Positions 1-44,918 of a stretch of DNA of 64,000 nt are shown here, one piece after another; position 1 is the stretch's first letter, and each line of letters starts with the position of its first letter. Source of the stretch: Flaccisagitta enflata (taxonomy: Eukaryota > Chaetognatha > Sagittoidea > Aphragmophora); the NCBI GenBank assembly GCA_965153355.1, contig OZ231127.1, positions 34,162,001 to 34,226,000 of the forward strand, in the 5' to 3' direction. Both the position numbers and the translations under genes were made by a program. The notes beneath the pieces were generated by a model. That model worked only from the letters and a program-made list of their open reading frames with translations. It was not told the DNA's origin and did no database searches.

Positions 1-134
1 GACTCTAGAATCTGCCGTGTCTGTTGGTCGGTTGGTCCTTCCGTCCATAACAAAAACAAAATACGAGCGTTATTTTGCTATTCCGCACCTGCCCATCCAT
101 CCGCGACTTAGGGGGAGTGTATACGGCCTTGTTG
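1..134 (-). repeat. Family 1 element, cut by the window edge
   Basis: Reverse-strand copy of dispersed family 1, ending in the reverse complement of the head (GTATACGGCCTTGTT). It is nearly identical to the copy at 56267-56431, which shows that the missing left end would carry the hairpin tail. The GACG-type core is short here. Confidence 0.75.
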
Positions 135-384
135 TCAATAAATCGTAATGTTATAGACCTGTGGAGTTCCATTGGAAGCGGGTCCGTTCGAGCAGGTTTC
201 CACTGTACCATGATTTAATGGCGGGAACTATTGTGACCGTCGACGCGCTGTCATCAAATTCCGAAAAGTCGCCAAACAATTGTACTGAGATGGTCTCTTC
301 GGATATGTACTAAGCTCGTCAGATCTGAGAGAATTATTGCAGAACTAAGACGAAATTTGACTAGAAAATGTCTACTAATTCCGA

Positions 385-388
<4 letters not shown>

Positions 389-456
<68 letters not shown>
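389..456. repeat. (GA)n microsatellite
   Basis: Uninterrupted GA dinucleotide run of about 68 bp. The flanks from 135 to 1055 show no gene or recognisable element. Confidence 0.97.
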
Positions 457-460
<4 letters not shown>

Positions 461-1055
461 CGCGCTTTTGTAGCGGATGTACAGACCGATGGTAGGGCGG
501 ACTAACAACGATTGGACAGACAGACACACAGACAGACCATTAAAGCCTTTTAAGTAGTTGTGAAGGTGCAAAAAATGTGATTAAGAGCCTCATCTTTGCG
601 GTAAGAAATATTGCGCTAGCTGCGAATGACGTTTGCAATACCTTTTCTTTTACCTACCAATAATTTCGCTTGTATCCGCGACAGTTCCGGGAATATCCAT
701 AATAACGAGAACATTCGCAAAGAGTTTCTCTGCTTTGCTGAAAAAAAAAAATCATTGACAGAATAAATTCGAGCTGCTTTCGGACGTTGAGCTCGATAAA
801 TGCCGATCGGATGCTCATCTTCTTTGCATATGTTTTCTTTCAGATGGGTTACTGAGAGGATCGGACTCGTTTCTAACGCGTGGTGGTGATATGTTCCTCC
901 TGAAAAAAAGTGTGTTTCCATGATCGGTCCTTGTAAGCTAGAGTATTTCCAACCGAGGGACCCATAGATTTAAGTACAACTATTCGACATAACAGAAAGA
1001 ATAGAAATAATAAAACCTGTGATTAAGGATCATACCTCAGACATCTAAGTATCTT

Positions 1056-1236
1056 AAACAAAGCCGATACACAGCCCAGCCCAATAAGTAGTGAGTGGGC
1101 AGGAACAGTAGTGCAGGTGGGCAGGGGCAGTGTGTGAGAGGGCGGGGGCTATCTTGTAACATGGCAGGGGCCACCAACCGACCGTCCAACCAAGGGACAC
1201 ACCCTCTGATATAGTTGATGGCTAGCGACTAAAAAC
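1056..1236 (+). repeat. Family 1 element, diverged
   Basis: Degenerate head (AAACAAAGCCGATACACAGC), repeated 'gtgggcaggggcag' phrases, an 'accaaccgaccgtccaacca' core and the tail GCTAGCGACTAAAAAC. It is followed directly by a second, better preserved copy in the same orientation. Confidence 0.6.
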
Positions 1237-1280
1237 ATGTTCCTGTGCGTCAGAAGGGTGTCGAAAACGACGGTAAATAA

Positions 1281-1440
1281 AACAAGGCCGGATACACGGC
1301 CACCAGTTGCGGACGGTTGGGCAGGGGCGGAAATGCGCGTTTTCCCACTTTTCAACTCGAGCGTGACGGACCGACGGATGGACGGACGGACGGACGGACG
1401 GACAAAGCCTCTTATAGAGTTGCGTGTCCGCAACTAAAAA
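1281..1440 (+). repeat. Family 1 element
   Basis: Head AACAAGGCCGGATACACGGC, 'gttgggcaggggcgg', a GACG tetranucleotide core (1366-1412) and the tail AGAGTTGCGTGTCCGCAACTAAAAA. The tail arms GTTGCG/CGCAAC pair as a hairpin. The stretch from 1441 to 1669 shows nothing recognisable. Confidence 0.8.
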
Positions 1441-1669
1441 CAAATGACAGAAATGTAGAAAAAACACAATCGACACTTCAGAAAGCCATTAACGCTGTTA
1501 GATAGATTCTTAATTTCTTACCACTTACAGAAACACAAACAAGTCCATGTTATGGCAAGTATCTGCGTCTCGCTGACAAGGCTACAGTTTGATCCCGCTC
1601 AAACGGATTACAAGGGACTAACCATTATCTGTTTTAGGCGGAATTCTTGTTTAGCCAATATAGGAAATA

Positions 1670-2988
1670 AATAGTCGCAAAAGCGTCAGATGGTCAGATG
1701 GTTAGCGGTGCCCGTTGCCCCTAAGCTAGTGAATGTTAGATGTGAAGGTGAGAGGGGCAGCAGCCCAAAGGAGCCAATGACTTATGCTTGGCTAGAATTT
1801 GAGTATTGAGGCGGAATTTTAACCCCAAGGAAGGGATTGGAGCCATAGGTTTGGAATTGGAGCCATGATGCTGGGGTTGCGTGCTTCGCATAGCAAAAAA
1901 TTTGATTTTCTTCTCGTCCCGCTAACCCAATACGGAGTGAAAAAAATCATGGAGATGACCATTTTCCTTTTCTCAAAATTCCCTCATCTTCCGTTTTTGT
2001 TTTGGCCTTAAAGTTTACTCTGATTTCCCAGAATTCAGCAAAATCCTGTGTAGTCTTGTTACAAAAGGAACAATTGTTAGTTTTAGAAAACCATGATTTT
2101 TGTGAAAATAAATCAAAATATCAGAGCATAAGTTACGTAAGAGCTTGTGAAAAAGCAGGTTAACAATTCTCCAAAGAGCAGAAGTTTAAAAAAGCTAATT
2201 CAGAGATGATCAGCATACTTTTTTATCCCACTGCAATATACAAATTAGGCTCTCAAAAACAATTTTCTAAAAAACGGAAGATGAACAATTTTTGATAAAA
2301 GAAAAATGGTAAGGGTCCTAAAATTGCCCACTCCACATTAGGTAAAGAGGATGAAAAGAAATAAGCAACTTTTGCTATGTGAAGCACCCAAATGCTGGGG
2401 TTGAAGCCTTGGAGCTGGGGTTGGAGCTTTGAGGCTGGGATTGGAGCGCCAAAGCTGGTAATGGAGCCTTGGGGTTGGGTAGGAGCCTTAGGGCTGGGAT
2501 TGGAGCCTTGAGGTTGAGATTGGAGCCTTGAGGCTGGGATTGGAGTTTCAAGGCTGGGATTGGAGTTTCAAAGCTGGGATTGGAGTTTCAAGGCTGGGAT
2601 TGGAGGCTCGAGGCTGGGATTGGAGCCTTGAGGCGGGGATTGGAGCCTCGAGGCTGGGATTGGAGCCTCGAGGCTGGGATTAGAGCCTTGAGGCTGGGAT
2701 TGGAGCGTCGAGGCTGGGATTGGAGCCTCGAGGCTGGGATTTGAGCCTCAAGGCTGAGATTGGAGCCTCGAGGCTGAGATTGGAGCCTGGAGGTGGGGAT
2801 TGGAGCCATGACACTAGGAATGGAGCCTTGAGGCTTGGATATGAGGCCTAAAGCTGGGATTTGAGCTGGAGGTTGAAGTGGAGGCTTCAAAGTCAGGGAG
2901 GGGGCGGAGAAGGAGAAGGAGGAGAAGGTTTCCCAAATGTGTGAAAGCATAGGTCATCGGCCCCTTTGGGGCCACTGCCTGAAAGAGA
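1670..2988 (+). repeat. Family 2 element with 20-bp minisatellite
   Basis: Starts with 'aatagtcgcaaaagcgtcagatgg' and ends with 'gtgaaagcataggtcatcggcccctttgggg'. The core at 2392-2890 is a tandem array of about 20 bp centred on GCCTCGAGGC followed by TGGGATTGGA, with many variants. An AT-rich foldback (1877-2391) interrupts the array. The same ends and core recur at 5743, 14018 and 29950. Confidence 0.75.
1877..2391. mobile_element. Foldback (MITE-like) inside the family 2 array
   Basis: The left end (GTGCTTCGCATAGCAAAA) reappears inverted at the right end (TTTTGCTATGTGAAGCAC), and the arms stay complementary inward (CTTCCGTTTTT against AAAAACGGAAG). It lies between two pieces of the 20-bp minisatellite, so it inserted after the array formed. 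No ORF. Confidence 0.6.
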
Positions 2989-3353
2989 CTATGAATCTTT
3001 CAGAGGCCGAATTCCGTTAGTGGCGGGTCCGTAAGAGCGGGGTTTAACTATATATGTTCATATGTTTGGAATGAATGAATGCAAAGAATGAAGAAATAAA
3101 CGAATAAATGATTAAATGGAGCTGATTGTGGGAAGGCAAGAGAGGCAATATGAATTGAGAACTGAGAAGGGATGTCAAAATTGACCGTTTTTTCGCCGTT
3201 TGCGTGATGGGCCAATTGCGCCAACCCACCAACCAACGGATGGATGGACATGACATGACATGACATGCGAGGACGCACAAAAATAATGAAGAATGGGCAT
3301 TTGTTATAAAAAATACTTTGGTGGCGTAAAATTCTCACGTGTTTTTCTTCCAG

Positions 3354-25413
<22,060 letters not shown>

Positions 25414-25482
25414 TAATTTGTGGCTAAGTATTCCAGCATTTACCATTATGTCCAGCCAATAGAAAATTTAGACATAAGATTG

Positions 25483-25488
25483 AATAAA
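25483..25488 (+). terminator. Candidate poly(A) signal of receptor gene
   Basis: AATAAA 70 bp after the receptor stop codon. Confidence 0.6.
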
Positions 25489-25971
25489 TAACCACTATCA
25501 ATTTTTTTCTATTTGCTGAGAAAGATTCTGAGTTTCTCCCACGGGGTGGGGCTATTTCATCAAAACCTTTCAGAAACCTTTCCAACAGCAGGAACTCATA
25601 ATTATGAGGTTTGCCAAGTTTTATGATTAAGGGAGATTGTCGTCATACTCATAGTGCCACAACCCTCCCATCCTACAATTGATGAGAAAAAGCTAATGTA
25701 AGTTAGCGCCAACGAAGTTCCCATTGAATCTTATGATAGTGGTGTCCATTTGGAGCAAAAACAAAGTCCCTATCAAAATTTTCCATGACATGTGTTGGTC
25801 TTTTTACCCTAAGGTCAATTTCCTGGTAAGTGAACTCATGGGAGGCATATTGAAAATGTGTTGACATCCCCTCAAAGCTCAAAATATTCATATTTGCATC
25901 TGGCAGCCATGTAAAAGATGTTTAGAATTAAAATCATAACAATTTCACATGGTATCCCTAAGCAACAAAAA

Positions 25972-26820
25972 TACCAGTAATGGCGGCTATCACCGTGAGG
26001 CAAAAACTTGTAAGCACTGGCCATTTTTTACCATGTCTTTGGTTTCAGTCACTGCAACATTTTTAGTCGCGGACACGCGACTCTATACCTTGCGGTGTCG
26101 GTCGGTAGGTTGGTAGGTCCATCCGTCCGTCAGTCCATCCGTCCGTCACATTTTTGAATTCCGAGCAGTTTTTGCATCACTGCTCCTGCCCAACCGTCCG
26201 CGACTAGATTGCCGTGTATCCGGCCTTGTTTGTTAGTATGCTTAAAAATCAATTAAGATGTCAAATAGTACTATCTTATATACATGATTTCTTGTAGGAC
26301 ATGCCTCCTGCATTTCTTGCTCATACATACATTTTATATAACTGTTTTAGTTATTACATTTAAAATCAAATGAAATAGAACTGAGCTAAATGAGGTAAAG
26401 TATTCAAAAGGAGATATTGGCATAATAGGACCTATCACATACTTTTTTATATTGGCTACATTTAAAATCAGAACAAAATTAAACTGAACAAGATAAGATG
26501 AATGAGCTAAAACACTCAAAAGCACCCTGAAAGATGTTCAGCTATGCTCCAAAACATTTTGCTGAGACATGCATCAATAACAATGTTTTCTTTTATTGAT
26601 CCTTAAAATCAGAAAAAGTTCAATCAGAATTTTTTGCAAAAAAAAAAAAATTGAAAAAATCATAATTAAAAAAATATTTATGGTTAGTGCTAAAGGAATG
26701 AAAATTATCAAAATCACTTACTTTATTATTTTCATTTGATTCACTTGATTACCATTGAAAAAAACCATGTTTCTCTGGCATATGTCAAAAAATCGAAGAC
26801 AAGACTTCAACTTTTTTTTG
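25972..26820 (-). mobile_element. Family 3 element, reverse copy
   Basis: Starts with the tail complement (TACCAGTAATGGCGGCTATCACC) and ends near 'aatcgaagacaagacttcaacttttttt'. The centre has 'agctaaatgaggtaaa' and 'gcaccctgaaagatgttcagctatgctc' as in the 6.4-7.4 kb copy. A family 1 element (26063-26231) interrupts it. Confidence 0.55.
26063..26231 (-). repeat. Family 1 element inside family 3
   Basis: Tail complement TTTTTAGTCGCGGACACGCGACTCTA, a CCGT core, 'actgctcctgcccaaccgtccgcgac' and head complement GCCGTGTATCCGGCCTTGTT. Confidence 0.85.
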
Positions 26821-27113
26821 CCAACTATTAATAAATTTTGAGGTGATTATACACGTGAGACATACTTTATTAAAATGCGCAGACACCCCTTTAAATGCGT
26901 TCACTTACAACGAAATACTCCGCAAACAAAACTTAGCAGCGATAGAAATCAATGAGAAACAATATCGTCGCGGTCTGGTAAGCAGCCAGAGTAGGGTCGT
27001 CCTTCCCCTCCTCTTCCCTAGAGACGTGCGTGTTTTCACACTCGATGATTGTAGACTGATGGTCCGATGGACAGGCAAAGCCTCTTTAATTACACCGCCA
27101 GTCCGCGGCTAGA

Positions 27114-27926
27114 GAAAACAAGGCTGGACACAGTGGGGTTCGTGGAATAACAGCCTAAACTGGAGGAAGGTATTTAACTGTCTTTATTTCATTTGCCAAA
27201 CTTGATATTTGAAATAAAAGTTGTTCAATCAATGTTTTTGTCCCTCAGTTTTTCAGTTGCTATGGAAACCAAAATTATTTTTTTGAACATTTATAACTAC
27301 TAGAATATCACTATTTTGACAAATATTATCAGGGAACATTGCTCAGAATCAAATTTGCTACAACTTTCCCACAGTATGTTCTGTAAGAATATTGCTCATT
27401 TGGCTGTTGCTAGGGAGCATCATTTAAAGGTTGCTAGGGGTGATGCCCCCTAGCAACGGCCAAACGAACAATATTCTTACAGAACATACTGTGGGAAAGT
27501 TTTAGCAAATTTAATTCTAAACAATATTCCCTAATAATATTTGTCAAAATATTGATATTCTAGTAATTATAAATCTTGAAAAAATAATTTTGGTTTCCAT
27601 AGCAACTAAAAAACTCAGGGACAAAATCATCAATTGAATAACTTATATTTTAAATATCAAATTTGTAAAATGAAATTAAAACACTTAAATACCTTCCTCC
27701 AGTTTAGGTTGTTATTCCACAAACCCCACTGTAGTACTGTACACGGCTACCGAAGTCGCGTGCGAGTGTGCAGGGGCCATATTTGAGGTCACCAGACCAT
27801 TTGGGCTGGAGCAGTGAGGTCAAAGAAATAAAATCATAAAAAAAAGTAAAGTGTGGCCAACCGACCGACCAACCAACCGACCGACGGACAAAGCGGGTTG
27901 TAGAGTCGCTTGCACGCGACTAAAAA
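27114..27926 (+). repeat. Family 1 element interrupted by a MITE
   Basis: Head 'aacaaggctgga' (27114) is separated from 'tacacggctaccgaagtcgcgtgcg' (27740) by a 0.6-kb foldback. Joining the flanks restores the usual head. The tail TAGAGTCGCTTGCACGCGACTAAAAA ends at 27926. Confidence 0.75.
27131..27731. mobile_element. 0.6-kb foldback MITE
   Basis: Near-perfect long inverted repeat. CAGTGGGGTT..GTGGAATAACAGCCTAAACT at the left pairs with the right end (AGTTTAGGTTGTTATTCCAC..AACCCCACTG). The centre is GTTGCTAGGGAGCATC against GATGCCCCCTAGCAAC. TA flanks the right end, and CA, probably mutated TA, flanks the left. No ORF. Confidence 0.8.
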
Positions 27927-28607
27927 CTATCATTGGTTTTCACCCTTGTACTCTTCAATTTACCCACTGCGGGCAAAAAGAACAAATTGTTTTCCTTTAA
28001 ATGAGTAAAGAAAATTACAGGATTGAATTTCATCGTCGTTATCTACTTTGTCTCCCAATAAAAATTATTCATTTAGTGATTGGGGATCACTATGATGACT
28101 CGCATTTTGATTTTACTACCCGAATTGAAAAAAAAAACGCTGGTTTTCCTTGTAAAACAGAACTTAATGAGGCTTATGAGGGAGTTTCTGGGTTGCAATG
28201 TTATGTTGTCCAAGTCATATTATTCACGGAAAAGAAATATTCCTTTTAAAACAATCATTTACCCCCCCCCCTGGGTGCTATTTGAATAATTGTATGAGTT
28301 TTATATAGGATGAATTGTTGCACACATCACATAGCATAAGTTGCTTTTTTTCACCCTCTTCATAATCTTTAACTCAGGCCCTTGAGGCATGGAAAGTCCG
28401 AACGAACAAGTAAAGCTGCAAAGTTGCTTATCTCCAAATTGTATTAATTAAAAAATATCTTGTAAAAAATTAGCAAAAAAGAAATATCTTGTATTTGAAT
28501 TCGGGTAGTAGTGGAATGAGCCGTCATGAATGAATCAAATGATAATGTGATGCTATTGATATTTTTTAATCTTCATCATTTTGCTCTCAGCATTGATTTT
28601 AGACATA

Positions 28608-29033
28608 CACTCTTTTTTTTTTATAAGAACCTAGTTTATAAGAACATCAAGGCTTCAAATGGCCCCAAAGTTAAGAACATCTTAAGAACATATGAAGGCT
28701 TCATATCAGATAAAAAAATTCCGCTTAAGGTAATATTAAAAAAACATTAGGAAAATATTTAGATTTTAGTATAATCAATATGATATTTTATGATTTTTAA
28801 ATAAAAATCATAAAAATATCCTTAGACTTTAATGATTAGCATTTGTTTTAACAGTATTTAATAGAAATGTATTTACTATAATTGAGTAATAGTATATTAT
28901 AAGGTTTCCTATAGTTTATATCGTATTTAGAATTAAGAACACTCTAAGAACGTTGAAGGCTTTATTTGGTCTTAAAAATAAGAACATGAAGCCTTCGAAA
29001 AAAAAATGACGTTCTTATAAAAAAAAAAGAGTG
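28608..29033. mobile_element. MITE with CACTCT termini and TA flanks
   Basis: CACTCTTTTTTTTTTTATAAGAAC at the left and its complement (GTTCTTATAAAAAAAAAAGAGTG) at the right, both flanked by TA. Internal 'aagaacat..aaggctt' motifs are also inverted. Unrelated AT-rich DNA with no gene fills 27927-28607. Confidence 0.75.
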
Positions 29034-29325
29034 TAATCTACGTTATACAATGAATGATAAATCATTGATTGATCAAGCTGGCAGAATTCTTTGGCCGTGA
29101 ACCGTTCAACACATTAAACATCACGGAAAATCGATAATAATGAACTATTTCCTTTGTTATTTTTTTGTAGTAAGTATTGTTGAATTAGTTGAATTAGAAA
29201 TACTTGTCTCAATAAGCTCATGAGAGTAATTCTAAATCAGCATCATGAATTGTGTTTTACCAAGGCAACGGTTTTTGCCAGTCATCCCCATCCCTAGCAA
29301 TGCTCATGATGATCTTGAAAACACA

Positions 29326-29408
29326 AAGAAGAAGAAGAAGAAGAAGAAGAAGAAGAAGAAGAAGAAGAAGGAGACGAAGACGAAGACGACGACGAAGACG
29401 ACGACGAA

Positions 29409-29470
<62 letters not shown>

Positions 29471-29545
29471 AGAAGAAGAAGAAGAAGAAGAAGAAGAAGA
29501 AGAAGAAGAAGAAGAAGAAGAAGAAGAAGAAGAAGGAGGAGGAGG
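29326..29545 (+). repeat. (AAG)n-(ACG)n-(AAG)n microsatellite sandwich
   Basis: About 45 bp AAG, about 95 bp ACG with AAG interruptions, then about 75 bp AAG. The stretch 29034-29325 upstream shows no gene, and 29546-29877 is also unassigned. Confidence 0.95.
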
Positions 29546-29877
29546 AAAAAAAGAAAGCCGAGGAAAAAGAAATAAAAGCCATGCATGCACGATTGGACGT
29601 GGTGAGTCACTTGAGTGGTACCCGATGCCCCGCTCAATTGCATCAGCAATACAGTAGAGCTAGAGCAGGGAAGCGACCCCAATGGGCCGGTGTCCTTCAG
29701 GAGTACAGGAGTTATGAGGAGTACAGGAGTAAATTTCCAAAGATATGTCATGTCTCAGGGAGCTGATTTCTAGCCTTGAATATATCATAGTGAACAAAAC
29801 AATCATTGATTGTTAGTAAATCACTTATAAATGTTGCACAATTCACATTTTATCAAGTTTTAAACTACACTGATTTT

Positions 29878-30652
29878 TTAGTTGCGTGCTACGCAACTCT
29901 ACACCCCGCTATGTCGGTCCGTCGGTTGGTCAGTCGGTTGGTCCCCTTTTTGGGCAGCGGCCCCAAAGGGGTCGATGACCTATGCTTTCACACATATGGA
30001 GGATTTTCTCCTTCATGTCCGTACCCGCCCCCTCAAATCCCATTCTCGAGGCCCAAATTCCAGTCTCGAGGCCCAAATCCAAGTCTTGAGGCCCAAATCC
30101 CAGCCTCAAGGCCCAAATCCTAGCCTCAGGGCCCAAATCCTAGCCTGGAGGCCCAGATTTCAGTCTTGAAGCCTAAATCTCAGCCTCAACGTCAACATCT
30201 CAGCCAAGAGGCCCAGATCCCGGCCTTGAGGCCCAAAACTCAGCCTCCAGGCTAGGATTTGGGCCTTGAGGCAAGGATTTGGGCCTTGAGGCTGGGATTT
30301 GGGCCTCAAGACTGGGATTTGGGCCTCGAGACTGGAATTTGGGCCTCGAGACTGGGATTTGAGGTGGGGGCGGACATGAAGGAGGAGAAGGAGAAAATCC
30401 CCCATATGTGTGAAAGCATAGGTCATCGACCCCTTCGGGGCCGCTGCCCTGCTCCCCCTCAACTTCAACCATAACCTATTTAGGCAGGGCACGGGTACCG
30501 CTGACCATCTAACGCTTTTGCGACTATTACTTTTTCGGCGTTTTTTAGCTTTTTGAGCATACGGGCAGCTGCCCAGCTGCCCTAGTGACCTTCTCCAGCA
30601 CTGCTCCTGCTCGCCCGCACGCGACTAGGGTAGCTGTGTATCCGGCCTTGTT
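29878..30652 (-). repeat. Family 1 element split by family 2
   Basis: The tail complement (TTTAGTTGCGTGCTACGCAACTCTACACC) and GGTC core stop at about 29948. The other part (GCTCCTGCTCGCCCGCACGCGAC, then GTGTATCCGGCCTTGTT) resumes at about 30595. A family 2 element lies between. Confidence 0.75.
29950..30530 (-). repeat. Family 2 element with inverted 20-bp arrays
   Basis: Inverted pair 'gggcagcggccccaaaggggtcgatgacctatgctttcacacatatgg' and its complement (30400-30453) encloses GGCCCAAATCCCAGCCTCGA arrays that switch orientation at about 30245. It ends with the complement of the AATAGTCGCAAAAGCG start. Confidence 0.8.
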
Positions 30653-30995
30653 TTTTTAAAAACAGGTTATTTCTTTTCTGAGGCTTAGTATTCTTTTTTC
30701 TAGAGCGGAATAGAGCTCAAATTGTTTTAAGATGTTCTTATTTTTCAAATTGCCGGGAGGTACTTTTATTTGGTTACTTAATTGATTGTCCGATTGAAAG
30801 GATATGAGAACTAAAATGTTATTCATAAACAAATCAGACTTTAATGTAAGTGATTGAAGTCAATCAATTAAGTTAAGTGGTCTCATTGCAACAATTCTTT
30901 TTGATTACTACATTTCCTAGAACAAATGAATTATGAATGTTCTTAAGTCGCAGTGCAAATTGAGGCAAAGTTTTGTCTTCTGTCTCTATTCATTG

Positions 30996-30996
<1 letters not shown>

Positions 30997-31061
<65 letters not shown>
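30997..31061. repeat. (TA)n microsatellite
   Basis: Pure TA run of about 65 bp. The surrounding AT-rich DNA (30653-31467) shows nothing else. Confidence 0.97.
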
Positions 31062-31065
<4 letters not shown>

Positions 31066-31467
31066 GAAATTTTATGTTGAAATTTATAATAATATAAATT
31101 TCCTTAACTACTAAGTGAAATGAAACATAACGAAATTGATGCATTGATTGATTCCATTTGTGAAGACCAACCGATGCGGATGAAAATGATAGATTTTTAG
31201 AAAAAAATCATGCAATAAATATATCAAAACCTTCTTGGGGAAATTTTGAGACTGTTGCGAATTGCAAAATTTTGCATTTCCAAAAACATGGCCCTTATCT
31301 CATATTTTAAGAGAACGCGATGATTTTGATCTGAGCTTCAATGTTTGTATTAACAAAGTTCTCAGTTAGAGAAAAGAGTGTATGAATGTAATCATGTATA
31401 TTATGACTAAAATATCGTTGTTCAAATGAGATTTTATTACTATGATTATTTCTCAAATTCCTTTATA

Positions 31468-32063
31468 CTATCTTTGCCAAAAGAAACGCGACACCTTCTT
31501 TCTAGAATATCTTAGCTTTTAGAAAAGCTAGATGTTTTTTTGTTTTTTTCTTTAAATAATTTTCTTCAAAAGATCTACAAAATGAGTTCAATCTGGTCAC
31601 TGTAGCTTAAAGTGTTTAGAAATGGCAAACAGAAGAAGGAAAATAGTCATTTCAAGAATTTTTAAAAGATTGTGAAATAAAAGAGTAGATTAAATTTCAT
31701 ATTACTATAACTTTTGTTATCTTAGCTTCTGGAGAAGCTAGATATTTTTCCAAAAAAGCAAATTAGTCTACATTAAACAATCTCAAAGGTGGGCCCAATC
31801 TGGATTCTGTAGCTCAAGCCATTGAAAAATGGCAAGCAAAAGAGTAAGCCCTTTTCAAAGATCATAGGCTTGTAAAAACTGTGGACAAATAAGAAAAGGT
31901 TATCGCCTCTGTTAATGAAGAAGTGCAATATGAATTGTATTTCAGATTCTTATAAAAATAACTTACATGACCTCTTAACTCTTTCAGTTATTAAATTTTG
32001 TTAGAATATGGTCAATAAATCATATCATTGCCAGGGTGTCGCGTTTCTTTTGGCGATGATAGT
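31468..32063. mobile_element. 0.6-kb MITE, TIR with GCCAAAAGAAACGCGACACC
   Basis: Left end ACTATCTTTGCCAAAAGAAACGCGACACC and right end complement (GGTGTCGCGTTTCTTTTGGCGATGATAGT). Inside are two diverged copies of 'atatcttagcttttagaaaagctagatgttttt'. It abuts the next family 3 element directly. Confidence 0.75.
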
Positions 32064-32600
<537 letters not shown>

Positions 32601-32842
32601 TTTACAAATTTCTAAGATGAAATTTTTTGATTATATTCAACTTTTTTATTCATAATTTATGGGTACATGTTTTTTGGTCAAAATATCTTTTTTGACTGAA
32701 AATAAAGATCTCAATGTCTTTAACATGTTCTTAAATTTTCAAAATTTTAAGCCTAACGTTCTTATAAACATGGTTCATAAAAAAACATTTTTAACAGACA
32801 AACAACAGATGCGTCCTGTGAATGCCATTCTTTATCTTATAT

Positions 32843-33028
32843 AACAAGGCCGCATACACGGCAATCCAGTCGGGGACGGTTGGGCAGGAGCAGTAAGTCA
32901 AAATCCTCTCGGAATTCAAAAATGTAACGGATAGATGGACCAACGGACGGACAGACGGACGGACCGACAGATGGATGGACCGACCGACCGACTCAGCAAG
33001 GTGTAGAGTCGCGTGTCCGCGACTAAAA
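32843..33028 (+). repeat. Family 1 element
   Basis: Head AACAAGGCCGCATACACGGC, a long GACG/GACC core and the tail TAGAGTCGCGTGTCCGCGACTAAAAA. A tail fragment with a GACG run also lies at 33227-33272. Nothing else is recognised to 33500. Confidence 0.85.
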
Positions 33029-33500
33029 ACAGCCTGAAACTTAGATTAATTTACATGAAGTAAAGAAGTGCTCTTATGAAAAGGCAACATATGGATTTAG
33101 CATAAAAAAAGTTAGTTTGATGTCGTTGAAATACTAAGCATCTAACGATAGTAAGGGGTACATAGTGTCTGAGAATTAAGGAGTGCGTGACTGATTCAAG
33201 AGAATGGATTACAATCCGACGTAGGTATGAACGGACGGACGGACACACCCTCTTATAGAGATGCGGGGACGTAATGTATTTCTCTGGTTTTCAGATACGT
33301 CTGCCGTGCCTTTTGTCAGATTTGCCTTCATTCATTCGTACCTAACAGAAACAAAAGACAGCTATCAATCACAACCTGTGCAATGAAAGATCAAAGACCA
33401 ATTGAATTACATAAGTCACTACTACTAACAAAAATCTGATAAATTCGTCTTTTATTTGTCAATTCAGAAAAGAAAGAAGTATAACAGAGAACAAGGGCTT

Positions 33501-34156
33501 ACGTGTAGGAGACGACCGGACTTTTTTTAGCGTTTTTAACGAGTTTTTTTTTCACGAAAATTTCGATGGTTTGATTAGTGGCAATTCGCTTTCACAACCC
33601 TTACCAAACCCCTACCCCTACAGCCACCCCTACCCCTAAACCCAACCCTACCCCTAACCCTACCCCTAACCCTAAACCCACCTCTACCCCTAAACCCACC
33701 CCTAACCCTAAACCCACCCCTACCCCTAAACCCACCCCTACCCCTAAACCTACCCTAACCCTAAACCCACCCCTACCCCTAACCCTACCCCTAAACCCAC
33801 CCTACCCCTTAACCCACCCTACCCCTAACCCTACCCTAACCCTAAAACCAACCCTACCTAACCTAAATAACCTACCTAACCTAAACCCACTACCCCTAAA
33901 CCCACCCCTACCCCTAAACCCACCCCTACCCTAAATCCACCCCTACCCCTAAACCCACCCCTACCCCTAAACCCACCCTTAACCCTAAATCAACAAGAAA
34001 TCAAAGAATCATCGATAAATCAACATAAATCAACAAGAAATCAATAACTCGACGTAAGAAGTAGAAGCGAGAGTGAGAAATAGTCGAGAGAGGCCGAGAC
34101 TTGGCTGAAAACGAAAACAAAAGACATCGCTCTAGTCCGGTCGTCTCCTACACGTA
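33501..34156. mobile_element. Inverted-repeat element carrying telomere-like repeats
   Basis: ACGTGTAGGAGACGACCGGACT at 33501 is repeated exactly inverted at 34135-34156. Between them, 33597-33990 is an array of CCCTAA, CCCCTA and CCCCTAAACCCA units. The remainder is AT-rich. Confidence 0.75.
33597..33990 (+). repeat. Degenerate telomere-like (CCCTAA/CCCCTAAA) array
   Basis: About 390 bp of irregular ACCCCTAAACCC, CCCTAACCC and CCCCTAC units. It is telomere-like but not a clean (CCCTAA)n array. Confidence 0.85.
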
Positions 34157-34529
34157 GACCAGAACAAGTTCTGGGTCGCTTTATGAACTGCGTAAAATGC
34201 AAATAAAGAACAAAAAAATAAAAATAAAAAAAATTGTGAAGCGAATTAACAGTGCGGTAAATCCCATCTATGTATAAGAATGTTGATTAAATAATCTATA
34301 GCCATTAACCTACAAATACACAGGCGAATAAGTAATGTCAATTTATCGGAAATTTCAATTGGAGGGGGGGGGGGGAGAGTTGTTAGGGTTCTGTGTGAAA
34401 AAATATAGACTATGGCAGTAATACAAATCATAGTTTTACAGAAATGATGGCATTATAAGTATTAAAAGAAAACAAGCGCCTGCTTCACACACAAAGACGG
34501 TGTGACAAGAAAAAACTATGCCCTTGAAG

Positions 34530-44918
<10,389 letters not shown>

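Noticed and set aside
33578-33934. Pro-Thr-Asn repeat protein ORF
   Set aside because: Translation of the telomere-like array.
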